Assembly: GCF_003952225.1 (NCBI RefSeq)
Contig: NZ_CP034437.1
Span: 2,308,501 to 2,372,500, forward strand
Direction: 5' to 3'
DNA: 64,000 bases
Origin: Paenibacillus albus
GTDB lineage: Bacteria; Bacillota; Bacilli; Paenibacillales; Paenibacillaceae
A program made the position numbers and the translations under genes. A model generated the notes under the pieces. That model saw nothing but the letters and a program-made list of their open reading frames with translations. It did no database searches and was not told the DNA's origin. The number at the start of each line of letters is the position of its first letter. Positions within the stretch are counted from its first letter, which is position 1. Shown here piece by piece: positions 25,025 through 33,395 of this stretch.

Positions 25025-26200
25025 ATGGCTAACATCGAACAATTGAAGAATCAATTTCTGAACATATATGGGGAATCGGCAGAGCCTATCGCTGTATTCC
25101 ACGCGCCAGGCCGCGTAAATCTGATCGGCGAGCATACGGATTACAACGGAGGTTACGTTTTCCCGGCTGCCCTTACTTTCGGCACGACGCTCATCATTCG
25201 TAAACGCAATGACGATCAGCTCGGCCTCGCGTCGACGAATTTTGAAGGGATTAAGAAGCAACTGCCGATCTCTCCGATCGTATTCGATGAAGCGGACGAT
25301 TGGATGAACTATCCGAAGGGCATCGTGAATGAGCTGCAGCAGCGCGGCACGACGTTCGCAAGCGGCTTCGACCTGCTCTATCACGGCGAAATCCCGAACG
25401 GCGCGGGATTGTCATCCTCGGCTTCCATCGAAGTCGTAACAGCCTACGCGCTGCTCAATATGTTGGGTCTTGCAACAGATACAGTCGAGATCGCTCGTTT
25501 GTCTCAGAAGTCCGAGAATGAGTTCAACGGCGTGAAATGCGGCATTATGGACCAATTCGCAGTTGCCAACGGCAAGAAGGACCACGCGATTCTGCTTATG
25601 TGCGACACGCTTGAGTATGACCTGATTCCATTCACCTCCGGCGACTACCAGCTTGTCATCGGCAACACGAACAAACGCCGCGGCCTGGTCGATTCGAAGT
25701 ACAATGAACGCCGCAGCCAATGCGAGCAAGCGGTTCAAGATTTGAAAGCGGCTTTCCCTGACTTGACGCTGCTTGGCCAATTGTCAGTCGAGCAGTTTAA
25801 TGCGAATCAGCACTTGATCGGCGACGAAGTCGTGCTGAGGCGCGCGAAACATGTTATTGAAGAGATTGATCGCGTGCTCCAATCCATGAAAGTGCTGAAG
25901 GAGAACGACCTCGGCGCATTCGGCCAGCTGATGAACGCTTCCCATGACTCGCTGCGCGACCTGTATGAAGTAACAGGTGACGAGCTTGACGCTATGGTAG
26001 CGGCGGCGCGTACCGTTCCAGGCGTGCTCGGCTCCCGCATGACAGGAGCAGGCTTCGGCGGCTGCACCGTATCGCTCGTGCACAAGGACAGCATCGATAG
26101 CTTTAAAGCGGAAGTTGGACGCCAATATACGGAAGCGACAGGACTGACCGCAGACTTCTATGTTTGCACAATCGGCAACGGCGTAGAACGTCTGTCTTAG
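25025..26200 (+). CDS. galK: Galactokinase
   Basis: This 391-residue GHMP kinase phosphorylates galactose at C1 with ATP, the first cytosolic step of the Leloir pathway. The galactokinase signature GRVNLIGEHTDYNGGYVFP lies near residues 35-53, the ATP loop PNGAGLSSSASIE near 124-136, and the third GHMP motif RMTGAGFGGCTVSLV near 338-352. The length is normal. It is the first gene of galK-galE-galT with gaps of 41 and 31 bases, each with a ribosome-binding site. The divergent AraC gene is the likely regulator. Confidence 0.97.
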   Translation: MANIEQLKNQFLNIYGESAEPIAVFHAPGRVNLIGEHTDYNGGYVFPAALTFGTTLIIRKRNDDQLGLASTNFEGIKKQLPISPIVFDEADDWMNYPKGIVNELQQRGTTFASGFDLLYHGEIPNGAGLSSSASIEVVTAYALLNMLGLATDTVEIARLSQKSENEFNGVKCGIMDQFAVANGKKDHAILLMCDTLEYDLIPFTSGDYQLVIGNTNKRRGLVDSKYNERRSQCEQAVQDLKAAFPDLTLLGQLSVEQFNANQHLIGDEVVLRRAKHVIEEIDRVLQSMKVLKENDLGAFGQLMNASHDSLRDLYEVTGDELDAMVAAARTVPGVLGSRMTGAGFGGCTVSLVHKDSIDSFKAEVGRQYTEATGLTADFYVCTIGNGVERLS

Positions 26201-26241
26201 TAGCTATACAAATATAGATTAGAGAGGGAGAGAAACCTACT

Positions 26242-27231
26242 ATGGCAGTATTAGTAACTGGAGGCGCGGGCTATATCGGCTCACATGCAGTAGCGGCGTT
26301 GGTTGAGCGCGGAGAAGAGATCGTTATCGTGGATAATTTGCAGCAAGGGCACAGAGATGCGGTGCTTGGCGGCAAGCTGTATGTCGGAGATTTGCGGGAC
26401 GGCGAGTTTCTGGATACGGTTTTTGGCGAGAACAGCATCGATGCTGTCATTCATTTCGCGGCAAATTCACTCGTTGGCGAGAGCATGAAGGACCCTGGAA
26501 AGTATTATCATAATAACGTATACGGCACGCTTTGCTTGCTGGAGAAGATGAATCAGCACGGCGTGAAGAAGATCGTCTTCTCTTCAACGGCAGCGACGTA
26601 TGGCGAGCCTGAGAATGTTCCGATTCACGAGCATGACCGCACATTGCCGACGAATACCTATGGTGAAACGAAGCTTGCAATGGAAAAAATGATGAAGTGG
26701 TTCGATGTCGCTTCCGGCATCAAATATGTATCGCTCCGTTATTTCAATGCGGCAGGCGCACATGCAAGCGGCAAAATCGGCGAGGACCACAGTCCGGAGA
26801 CGCACCTCGTGCCGATCATCCTGCAAACGGCGCTTGGCCAGCGCAGCCATATCTCGATCTTCGGCGACGATTATCCGACAGAGGACGGCACGTGCATCCG
26901 CGACTATATCCATGTCAGCGACTTGGCTGACGCGCATGTGCTCGCAGTTGATCGTCTCCGCAGCGGCGGAGACAGCGCGATCTACAACCTCGGGAACGGC
27001 ACAGGCTTCTCCGTGAAGCAAGTTATTGACATTGCGCGCCAAGTAACGGGCCGCGACATTCCGGCTGTCATTGAAGCACGCCGCGCAGGTGACCCTGCGG
27101 TGCTAGTCGCTTCATCGGATCTCGCTCGCAGCGAGCTTGGATGGAAGCCAACGCGTAATAAGCTCGAAGATATTATTGGCAGCGCATGGGCTTGGCATCA
27201 AGCCAATCCTGCTGGCTACAACAAGCAATAG
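26242..27231 (+). CDS. galE: UDP-glucose 4-epimerase
   Basis: The 329-residue enzyme interconverts UDP-galactose and UDP-glucose with tightly bound NAD. It shows GGAGYIGSHAVAALVERG at the N-terminus, SSTAATYGEP with the catalytic Ser/Thr, and YGETK giving the Tyr-x3-Lys pair near residue 148. The GalE-specific block LRYFNAAGAHASGKIGEDH is present. It is the middle gene of the galKET operon. Besides galactose breakdown it can supply UDP-galactose for glycans. Confidence 0.96.
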   Translation: MAVLVTGGAGYIGSHAVAALVERGEEIVIVDNLQQGHRDAVLGGKLYVGDLRDGEFLDTVFGENSIDAVIHFAANSLVGESMKDPGKYYHNNVYGTLCLLEKMNQHGVKKIVFSSTAATYGEPENVPIHEHDRTLPTNTYGETKLAMEKMMKWFDVASGIKYVSLRYFNAAGAHASGKIGEDHSPETHLVPIILQTALGQRSHISIFGDDYPTEDGTCIRDYIHVSDLADAHVLAVDRLRSGGDSAIYNLGNGTGFSVKQVIDIARQVTGRDIPAVIEARRAGDPAVLVASSDLARSELGWKPTRNKLEDIIGSAWAWHQANPAGYNKQ

Positions 27232-27262
27232 TGCTGAGGCTGCATAGAAGGGAGCATTCCAG

Positions 27263-28846
27263 ATGACCGAACACCAATCAGTTCCAAGCACGGAGGATGT
27301 ACTTATTCTAATCGAACGGCTCGTGCAATTTGCAGCGCAGCGCGGCATGCTTGCTTCCCAGCTTGATGAATATGGCGCGCGCAACGCACTGCTCGATCTA
27401 TTCCGATTATCAGAGGCTTACGGAGGACCGGTTCCGGAAGAACGGCTTGAAAGCGCCGGTTCTTTGCTCGAGCCGCTGCTTGATTATGGAGCTTCCATCG
27501 GACTCATTCCAGATCATACGTTGACCTACCGCGACTTGCTTGATGCGCGCATTATGGGTCTGCTTATGCCGCGTCCATCCGAAGCGGCTGCGCAGTTCAA
27601 ACGCACCGCTCAGCAAGAGGGAATTAAGAAAGCGACGGATGATCTATATCGCCTCAGCATTGATTCCAACTATATCCGGATGGACCGGATTGCCAAGAAC
27701 CAGTATTGGCAGCATGACACTGGCTACGGCAAGCTGGAAATTACGATTAATCTTTCCAAGCCGGAGAAGGATCCGAAGGAAATCGCGCTGCTGAAGACGA
27801 TGGCGCCGAGCCATTATCCCAAGTGCCTGCTTTGCCCGGACAATGTCGGATACGCCGGCCGCGCGGATCATCCCGCTCGCCAGAATCTGCGCGTCGTGCC
27901 GCTTGAGCTGCAAGGCGACGCTTGGTACTTCCAGTACTCGCCGTATGTGTACTATAACGAGCACAGCATTGTGTTCCACAGCAAGCACGTACCGATGCGG
28001 ATTACGCGGGATACGTTCGCGCGGCTGCTGGACTTCGTCGATGAATTCCCGCATTATTTTATCGGCTCGAATGCGGATTTGCCGGTTGTCGGCGGTTCCA
28101 TTCTGAACCACGATCATTTCCAAGCGGGACGTCATGTGTTTCCGATGGAGATTGCACCTATCGAGCAGTCCTTCGTCGATCCATCCGTACCTGGCTTAAC
28201 GTTCAGCACAGTAGCATGGCCGATGTCGGTCATCCGGCTGAATGGCAATGACAAAGCGGCTGTTCTTCGTGCAGCGGGCAATATTCTGGATGCTTGGCGC
28301 GAATACAGTGACGCGGACGTGAATATTCATGCTTTCACCGAGAAGGATGGCGAGCGCATTCCGCATAATACGATTACTCCGATCGCTCGTTTGCGTGACA
28401 ACGGGCAGTACGAGCTCGACTTGGTACTGCGCAACAACCGCACAAGCGACGAGTATCCAGATGGGATTTTCCATCCGCATGCGCATTTGCATCATATTAA
28501 AAAAGAGAACATTGGCCTCATTGAAGTGATGGGTCTTGCGGTGCTGCCAGGGCGGCTCAAATCCGAGCTTGAACAGATCGCTTCGCTGCTGACAGGCGAT
28601 ACAGCCTATGACAGCACAGCGATACGAGGCGGTGCGCTAGGCAAGCATGCTGATTGGATTGATGCGATGATCGCGGATCATGGCACATCGCTGAAGCAGG
28701 AACAAGCTGAAGCTCTACTGACGAGCGAGGTCGGCGGCAAATTCCTCGAGGTGCTGGGAGATGCCGGCGTCTACAAGCGTACGGCTCAGGGACAGGAAGC
28801 ATTCTGCAGATTTATGAAGTCCATCGGACTAGCAAGCCAATCCTAA
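27263..28846 (+). CDS. galT: UTP/UDP-glucose--hexose-1-phosphate uridylyltransferase, class II
   Basis: This 527-residue protein is the long class II GalT typical of Bacillus and lactobacilli, distinct from the ~350-residue class I enzyme. It exchanges UMP between UDP-glucose and galactose-1-phosphate. Characteristic blocks are CLLCPDNVGYAGRADHPARQNLR, YYNEHSIVFHSKHVPM, LPVVGGSILNHDHFQAGRHV and EYPDGIFHPHAHLHHIKKENIGLIEVMGL. The histidine-rich segments hold the active site. It is the last gene of the galactose operon and is followed by a terminator. Confidence 0.95.
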   Translation: MTEHQSVPSTEDVLILIERLVQFAAQRGMLASQLDEYGARNALLDLFRLSEAYGGPVPEERLESAGSLLEPLLDYGASIGLIPDHTLTYRDLLDARIMGLLMPRPSEAAAQFKRTAQQEGIKKATDDLYRLSIDSNYIRMDRIAKNQYWQHDTGYGKLEITINLSKPEKDPKEIALLKTMAPSHYPKCLLCPDNVGYAGRADHPARQNLRVVPLELQGDAWYFQYSPYVYYNEHSIVFHSKHVPMRITRDTFARLLDFVDEFPHYFIGSNADLPVVGGSILNHDHFQAGRHVFPMEIAPIEQSFVDPSVPGLTFSTVAWPMSVIRLNGNDKAAVLRAAGNILDAWREYSDADVNIHAFTEKDGERIPHNTITPIARLRDNGQYELDLVLRNNRTSDEYPDGIFHPHAHLHHIKKENIGLIEVMGLAVLPGRLKSELEQIASLLTGDTAYDSTAIRGGALGKHADWIDAMIADHGTSLKQEQAEALLTSEVGGKFLEVLGDAGVYKRTAQGQEAFCRFMKSIGLASQS

Positions 28847-28860
28847 TAACGGCTCTAAAA

Positions 28861-28918
28861 GGATGCTTTTCCCCCGAACATGACGATGCTCATGAGCGGG
28901 AGGAAAAGCTTCTTTTTA
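28861..28918 (+). terminator. Terminator of the galKET operon
   Basis: GCTTTTCCCCCG pairs with CGGGAGGAAAAGC (minor mismatch), followed by TTCTTTTT. Confidence 0.8.
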
Positions 28919-29051
28919 TGCGTAATACATAAAATTTCACAAATAAATCACAAAATCTCATGTATATTTCTATAAAATAAAAAGGAACTTATGAAGTTAC
29001 GTCGAAAATAGTTATGTAAAGTAAAATTAATGATAACTGGGGGACATTCAT

Positions 29052-29513
29052 ATGCCGATTCCTATTATTCCAATCGATGCCTTCTTGGCGCTGTCGAGTG
29101 ACGAGCAAGTCGAGAAATTGAAGCAGTGGAAGATGGACTACACACTGAAGGATATTCGAGATGCTTGGGGCTTTAAGCACTCCGCTCAATACTACATGCT
29201 TCTGAAGAAGCTTCGCATTTATGAACGTGTTGTCAATAAATCAGATAAATTCTCGCCGGAGCAGCTCATGTCGGCAAGATTAGGCGCTGAAGCTTATACT
29301 TCTGCCGGTTATGCGGTTCATGAACGTGCGCTTCCCGCTGATCAATTCGGCTATGAGCTGAATGTTACCTTGAACGGTCCCGAGCTTGCAGACAAGCTGG
29401 AGCGACTTGCTCATTTTTTAAAGGGTGAACATAAAGCGGTTACAATTAAGATGTCGATCTCTGCTTCACGCGCAGTGCCGGCGCAGCCTTCTGATCTAGA
29501 TATCGAGGAGTAG
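29052..29513 (+). CDS. Hypothetical protein, 153 residues
   Basis: I do not recognise a characterised family. Residues ~15-50 (SSDEQVEKLKQWKMDYTLK, then IRDAWGFKHSAQYYMLLKKLRI) read like a helix-turn-helix followed by a basic helix, hinting at DNA binding. The second half is a mixed alpha/beta domain with FGYELNVTLNGPELADKLE and VTIKMSIS, resembling a small ferredoxin-like fold. It is preceded by GGGGG at a proper distance and an AT-rich upstream region. It forms a single-gene unit closed by a bidirectional terminator. Confidence 0.6.
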   Translation: MPIPIIPIDAFLALSSDEQVEKLKQWKMDYTLKDIRDAWGFKHSAQYYMLLKKLRIYERVVNKSDKFSPEQLMSARLGAEAYTSAGYAVHERALPADQFGYELNVTLNGPELADKLERLAHFLKGEHKAVTIKMSISASRAVPAQPSDLDIEE

Positions 29514-29532
29514 TCGAGCAAAAGGAATAATA

Positions 29533-29569
29533 AATAAACCGAGCGCAGACTGCGCTCGGTTTTATTTAT
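29533..29569. terminator. Bidirectional terminator
   Basis: ACCGAGCGCA pairs with TGCGCTCGGT around a 3-base loop and is flanked by A/T tracts on both sides. It serves the 153-residue gene and the convergent DUF1128 gene. Confidence 0.85.
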
Positions 29570-29592
29570 GTATAATAACTATTAATATCGAA

Positions 29593-29823
29593 TCATGACT
29601 TGTCTCTCAGTTGGCCTAGCTCTGAGACGATTGCTTCAACTTCGCTGATGCTGAATTTATCTTTGCTCGCAACGATGTCATAGACGTCCTTCAGATCCTC
29701 ATAGTTCGTCAGGCTGAAGTTGGATGCTTGCATTGCAGCACCGGAAGCCATGCGCAGCTTGTTCTTGATCGTATCGATCATGAATTCGACGTTGTCTTGC
29801 GTCGGTTCCGCCAAGTTTCTCAT
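29593..29823 (-). CDS. DUF1128/UPF0435 family protein (YfkK-like)
   Basis: This 76-residue protein matches the DUF1128 family represented by B. subtilis YfkK. It has the pattern NVEFMIDTIKNKLRMASGAAM, then YEDLKDVYDIVASKDKFSISEVEAIVSELGQLR. It is all-helical and cytoplasmic, of unknown function, and widespread in Bacillales. The ATG at 29823 follows GGAGG. Confidence 0.8.
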   Translation of the reverse strand: MRNLAEPTQDNVEFMIDTIKNKLRMASGAAMQASNFSLTNYEDLKDVYDIVASKDKFSISEVEAIVSELGQLRDKS

Positions 29824-29996
29824 TCAGGTATTCCTCCTTACGTGACTGTATAGCTTGAACGTATTGTATCACGACGGCGGTGAAGTATGCTATGGCATAT
29901 CATACAAGGCGAGCATCGCTCCAAACGTCAGTTTGATGGGGCTGGATGATTTCGGTACAATGAGGAATGAGAGAACGATAGAGGAGAACCATAAAG

Positions 29997-30539
29997 ATGG
30001 GCAATCGGGCGAAATCGCGAAAATATCGACATTCCGACCTGGTCAATCGGGAACGGGCAACGATTGAAGGTGTCACGGAGCTCTTTCGTGAAGCGGCAGG
30101 TAAGCACCCGGATCGTTCTGGCATCGCATTCGTATGTATCGGGACGGATTGCTCGACAGGCGATTCGTTCGGACCTTGGGTCGGAACGATGCTTACGGAA
30201 GCAGGATTCGATCATATAATCGGTACGCTGGAGCATCCATGTGATGCGGACCGATATGAAGAACGGACTGCTGCGATCCCGAAGGAGCTTACGATTGTTG
30301 CGATAGATGCGTGTTTGGGTAAAAAGGATCAGACGCCGAGCTATATGATCGCGCGTGGACCGCTCTATCCCGCTCACGCGGTTGGAAAGCGGCTGACGCC
30401 AATCGGCGATTATAGTATTGCAGGCATTGTTGCGCCGACCAGCGTGAAGCCGTATTGGGCGATTCAGCACGCGTCTTTATTTGAAGTGGTGGGGATGGCG
30501 CGCGCGGTGGCGGATGTTATCGTGCAGGCTTGGAAGTAG
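29997..30539 (+). CDS. yyaC: Spore protease-like YyaC
   Basis: This 180-residue protein matches the DUF1256/YyaC family, whose fold is like the GPR germination protease and whose members are sporulation-associated. Blocks seen are FVCIGTDCSTGDSFGPWVG (residues ~46-64), ELTIVAIDACLG and GDYSIAGIVAPTS. It is probably made in the forespore; direct proteolysis has not, to my knowledge, been shown for the family. It lies before an alpha/beta hydrolase gene with a 45-base gap. Confidence 0.85.
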   Translation: MGNRAKSRKYRHSDLVNRERATIEGVTELFREAAGKHPDRSGIAFVCIGTDCSTGDSFGPWVGTMLTEAGFDHIIGTLEHPCDADRYEERTAAIPKELTIVAIDACLGKKDQTPSYMIARGPLYPAHAVGKRLTPIGDYSIAGIVAPTSVKPYWAIQHASLFEVVGMARAVADVIVQAWK

Positions 30540-30584
30540 GAAAGAAGCTTTGAACACTAATTCCGATATGAGGATGTGTCTAAG

Positions 30585-31412
30585 ATGGGTACAAATTCTT
30601 TAGCGAATGAACAGGTACAATTACCGAATGGGCAGCAGCTGGCTTATTATGATTCTGGTGCTGGGCAGCAACAAGTGAAACCGGTCATCGTGCTCCTGCA
30701 TGGCTTCTGCGGCAGCTCTGCATACTGGGAAGAGATCGTACCGGCGCTTGAGCGGCATGGACGGGTAATCGCACCGGATCTTCGCGGACATGGACGCAGC
30801 TCCGCTCCGGATGAGTCGCCATACGCGATGGAGCAGTTTGCTGAGGATCTGCTTGCGCTGCTAGAGAAGCTAAACATCGAGCGCATCTGCTTATTCGGTC
30901 ATTCGCTTGGCGGCTATATCTCACTCGCATTCGCTCAGCAGCATGCTGAGAAGCTGGCATCCTTCAGTCTTGTTCATTCGACGGCGAAGCCAGACAGCGA
31001 GGAAGCGAAGGGCAATCGGGATAAAGCGGCACAGTCGCTGCTGGATAACGGCATTCGTCCTTTCGTGGAGGGACTTGTACCGAAGCTGTTTGCGCCGGAA
31101 CACCGCGATTCCATGCAGGCCGAAGTTAAACATATGACGGAAATTGGTTACGAGGCTTCAGCCGCAGGAGCTGCAGCGACGGCTCTTGGTATGAAAGCAA
31201 GGCCAGATCGTACAGCGGTGCTTGAGCAGCTGAATGTTCCGATTCTACTCGTAGCAGGCTCCGAGGATGCAGTCATTGCGCCGGCGAATACGTTCACTGT
31301 CGACGGGCCGCTTGTGTCACAGGTGCTGCTGGAAGGCTCTGGACACATGAGCATGGTAGAGTCTCCTGCAGAGCTGGCTGAAGCGCTGATCGCATTTATA
31401 AACAAGATATAG
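30585..31412 (+). CDS. Alpha/beta-hydrolase
   Basis: The 275-residue hydrolase has LLHGFCGSSAYWEE (oxyanion region, near residue 40), the nucleophile elbow FGHSLGGYISLAF (Ser ~107), a catalytic Asp region AGSEDAVIAP and the final His in SGHMSMVES. The ATG at 30585 is preferred; the GTG at 30576 is too close to the ribosome-binding site. It has no signal peptide. Esterase, lactonase and haloperoxidase-like activities are all possible; sequence alone does not decide. Confidence 0.85.
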   Translation: MGTNSLANEQVQLPNGQQLAYYDSGAGQQQVKPVIVLLHGFCGSSAYWEEIVPALERHGRVIAPDLRGHGRSSAPDESPYAMEQFAEDLLALLEKLNIERICLFGHSLGGYISLAFAQQHAEKLASFSLVHSTAKPDSEEAKGNRDKAAQSLLDNGIRPFVEGLVPKLFAPEHRDSMQAEVKHMTEIGYEASAAGAAATALGMKARPDRTAVLEQLNVPILLVAGSEDAVIAPANTFTVDGPLVSQVLLEGSGHMSMVESPAELAEALIAFINKI

Positions 31413-31436
31413 CTCCGTGGAGAGGAGAGGAACCTG

Positions 31437-32093
31437 TTGTTTCAGAGAGATTATTTTATGCGCATGATTGAGCAAATGAGCGAAGCGGTCGGACAAGTGA
31501 TGGGGCTGCGCCAGCAGCGCAAGAACGAGGAAGCGCTTCACTTCATTGACGAGCAGCTGGACCGCAAGTTCCGCATGAACAGCAAGGTGATTCGCCAGCT
31601 CTCGGACGCTGATCTGGTACGGATCATGACCGTGCATGGCGTTGTCGAAACGGCTAATTTGCATGCCATCGCGCTGCTCATTAAGGAAGAGTCAGATATA
31701 TTGATTGAGCTCGGACGGAAGGATCAGGCTTACCTGCTGCAGATGAAGTCGTTCCATCTCTTCATGCGTCTCGCGCTGCTGGATGCTCCGGCTCTGCTGC
31801 GAACGCCATCCGAGGAAGCGGCAGAAATGGCTGAGAAGCTGGATGCTTATGAGCTGCCGGAAGCGACGAAGCTGCTGATGTATGAATGGCATGAGGGCGA
31901 TGGGCGTTATGATAAAGCTGAGAATGTAATGTATGAGCTTCTTGAAGACGGCTTCTTCATTCAAGAGGATGCCGTTAATTTCTACCGCAGGCTGCTGCTG
32001 CTGCCGGATGAGTCGTTAATGGCTGGCGGATTGCCGCGCGAAGAAGTCATAGAGGGTTTAGAGAAAGTAGAAAGTCAGACAGAAGTACACTAG
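31437..32093 (+). CDS. Hypothetical protein, DUF6483-like
   Basis: This 218-residue protein begins FQRDYFMRMIEQMSEAVGQVMGLRQQRKNEEALHFID, a pattern I associate with the uncharacterised DUF6483 family of Paenibacillus and clostridia. It is predicted to be all-helical, perhaps TPR-like in the second half (KLLMYEWHEGDGRYDKAENVMYELLE). A TTG start follows GAGAGG. It lies between the hydrolase and methyltransferase genes with short gaps, so the three are probably cotranscribed. Confidence 0.6.
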   Translation: MFQRDYFMRMIEQMSEAVGQVMGLRQQRKNEEALHFIDEQLDRKFRMNSKVIRQLSDADLVRIMTVHGVVETANLHAIALLIKEESDILIELGRKDQAYLLQMKSFHLFMRLALLDAPALLRTPSEEAAEMAEKLDAYELPEATKLLMYEWHEGDGRYDKAENVMYELLEDGFFIQEDAVNFYRRLLLLPDESLMAGGLPREEVIEGLEKVESQTEVH

Positions 32094-32110
32094 GAGCTGA
32101 ACGAAGAAAG

Positions 32111-33304
32111 ATGGATCGTACGGAACAATGGCAGCTTGATATAGAAGAGTGGGTGCGCACGCGTCAGCTGCGACAAGCAACCTTCAGCCAGCTGCGACGC
32201 AAGGACGGCGATGTGCCGGCCAAAACCATTATTCGCCCGATTGAGCTAAGAGGCGAGCTATACTATCAATTTCAATATTTCATCGGCAATAAAGTGACGC
32301 ATGAGAACGTGCCTCAGGCGGATGCAGCAGACCGCATGATTGCATGGCTGGAGCAGCATTATCGCCAAGCGCTTATCAAGTCGAATGCAGCGGACGTGCA
32401 GTTGTTGTTCTCCAAGAAAGGCAAAGCAACCGTGCTAACGAAACCATCCACTGCGAAGGCCGAACCAGAGTCACTTGATCACAATCGCCAGAAGCAGCGT
32501 GTCGTTCAAGAAGGAGAAGCTGCGCCGTTTCTTGTCGAGCTCGGCATTATGACGAAGGACGGGAAGGTTGTCGCGAAGAAGCAGGATAAGTTCCGTCAAA
32601 TCAATCGTTTCCTAGAGATGGTGAGCGACGTCCTGCCATACCTGCCGGAAGATCGCGAAATTACGATTGTTGATTTTGGCTGCGGCAAATCGTACTTGAC
32701 GTTTGCGCTGTATCATCTGCTTGCCGTGAAGCAGCAACGGCGCATCTCCGTCGTCGGCCTTGATTTGAAAGCTGATGTTATCGCTTTCTGCCAGGAGCTT
32801 GCGAATAAGCTCGGCTACGATCGTCTTCGTTTCCAAGTCGGGGATATCGCGCAATATAAAGAGCAGTCTGAAGTCGATATGGTTGTGACGCTCCATGCTT
32901 GCGATACCGCAACAGACGCTGCGCTTGTAAAAGCCGTAGAGTGGGGAGCATCCGTTATTCTATCGGTCCCTTGCTGTCAGCATGAGCTGTTCCGCCAAAT
33001 TGAGAATGAAGCGATGGCGCCGCTGCTTACGCACGGCTTGCTGAAGGAACGTTTCTCCGCGCTTGCAACGGATGCGATCCGTTCGCAGCTGCTCGAAGTG
33101 CTCGGGTACCGCACGCAGCTGCTTGAATTTATCGATCCGGAGCATACGCCGAAGAACATGCTGATTCGCGCGGTACGGACAGCCGGAAGCGCAGGCAGCG
33201 CGGACAAAGCACGCAAGTGGCAGGAATATGTCACATTTCGGGATATGCTGAATGTTTCGCCCTATCTGGAGCGCGCGCTTGGATCCCGGCTGCCGGAACA
33301 ATGA
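32111..33304 (+). CDS. SAM-dependent methyltransferase (Methyltransf_32 type)
   Basis: This 397-residue protein has a Rossmann methyltransferase domain after a ~150-residue N-terminal domain. Motif I is VDFGCGKSYLTFALYHLL near residues 190-207, then VVGLDLKADVI and VVTLHACDTATDAAL. The family-specific VPCCQHEL follows near 290. These blocks mark the PF13679 group, related to eukaryotic METTL25 and Trm13-like proteins that act on RNA or other substrates. The target is unknown. The ribosome-binding site is weak (AGGAGC). Confidence 0.8.
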   Translation: MDRTEQWQLDIEEWVRTRQLRQATFSQLRRKDGDVPAKTIIRPIELRGELYYQFQYFIGNKVTHENVPQADAADRMIAWLEQHYRQALIKSNAADVQLLFSKKGKATVLTKPSTAKAEPESLDHNRQKQRVVQEGEAAPFLVELGIMTKDGKVVAKKQDKFRQINRFLEMVSDVLPYLPEDREITIVDFGCGKSYLTFALYHLLAVKQQRRISVVGLDLKADVIAFCQELANKLGYDRLRFQVGDIAQYKEQSEVDMVVTLHACDTATDAALVKAVEWGASVILSVPCCQHELFRQIENEAMAPLLTHGLLKERFSALATDAIRSQLLEVLGYRTQLLEFIDPEHTPKNMLIRAVRTAGSAGSADKARKWQEYVTFRDMLNVSPYLERALGSRLPEQ

Positions 33305-33395
33305 AGTTATTGTCGAACAAATAATGGGTGTGATAGAATGAAGCTGCATCTATGAAATTTGTCCCGAGCCTTTCTACATAGAAAACATTTATTTC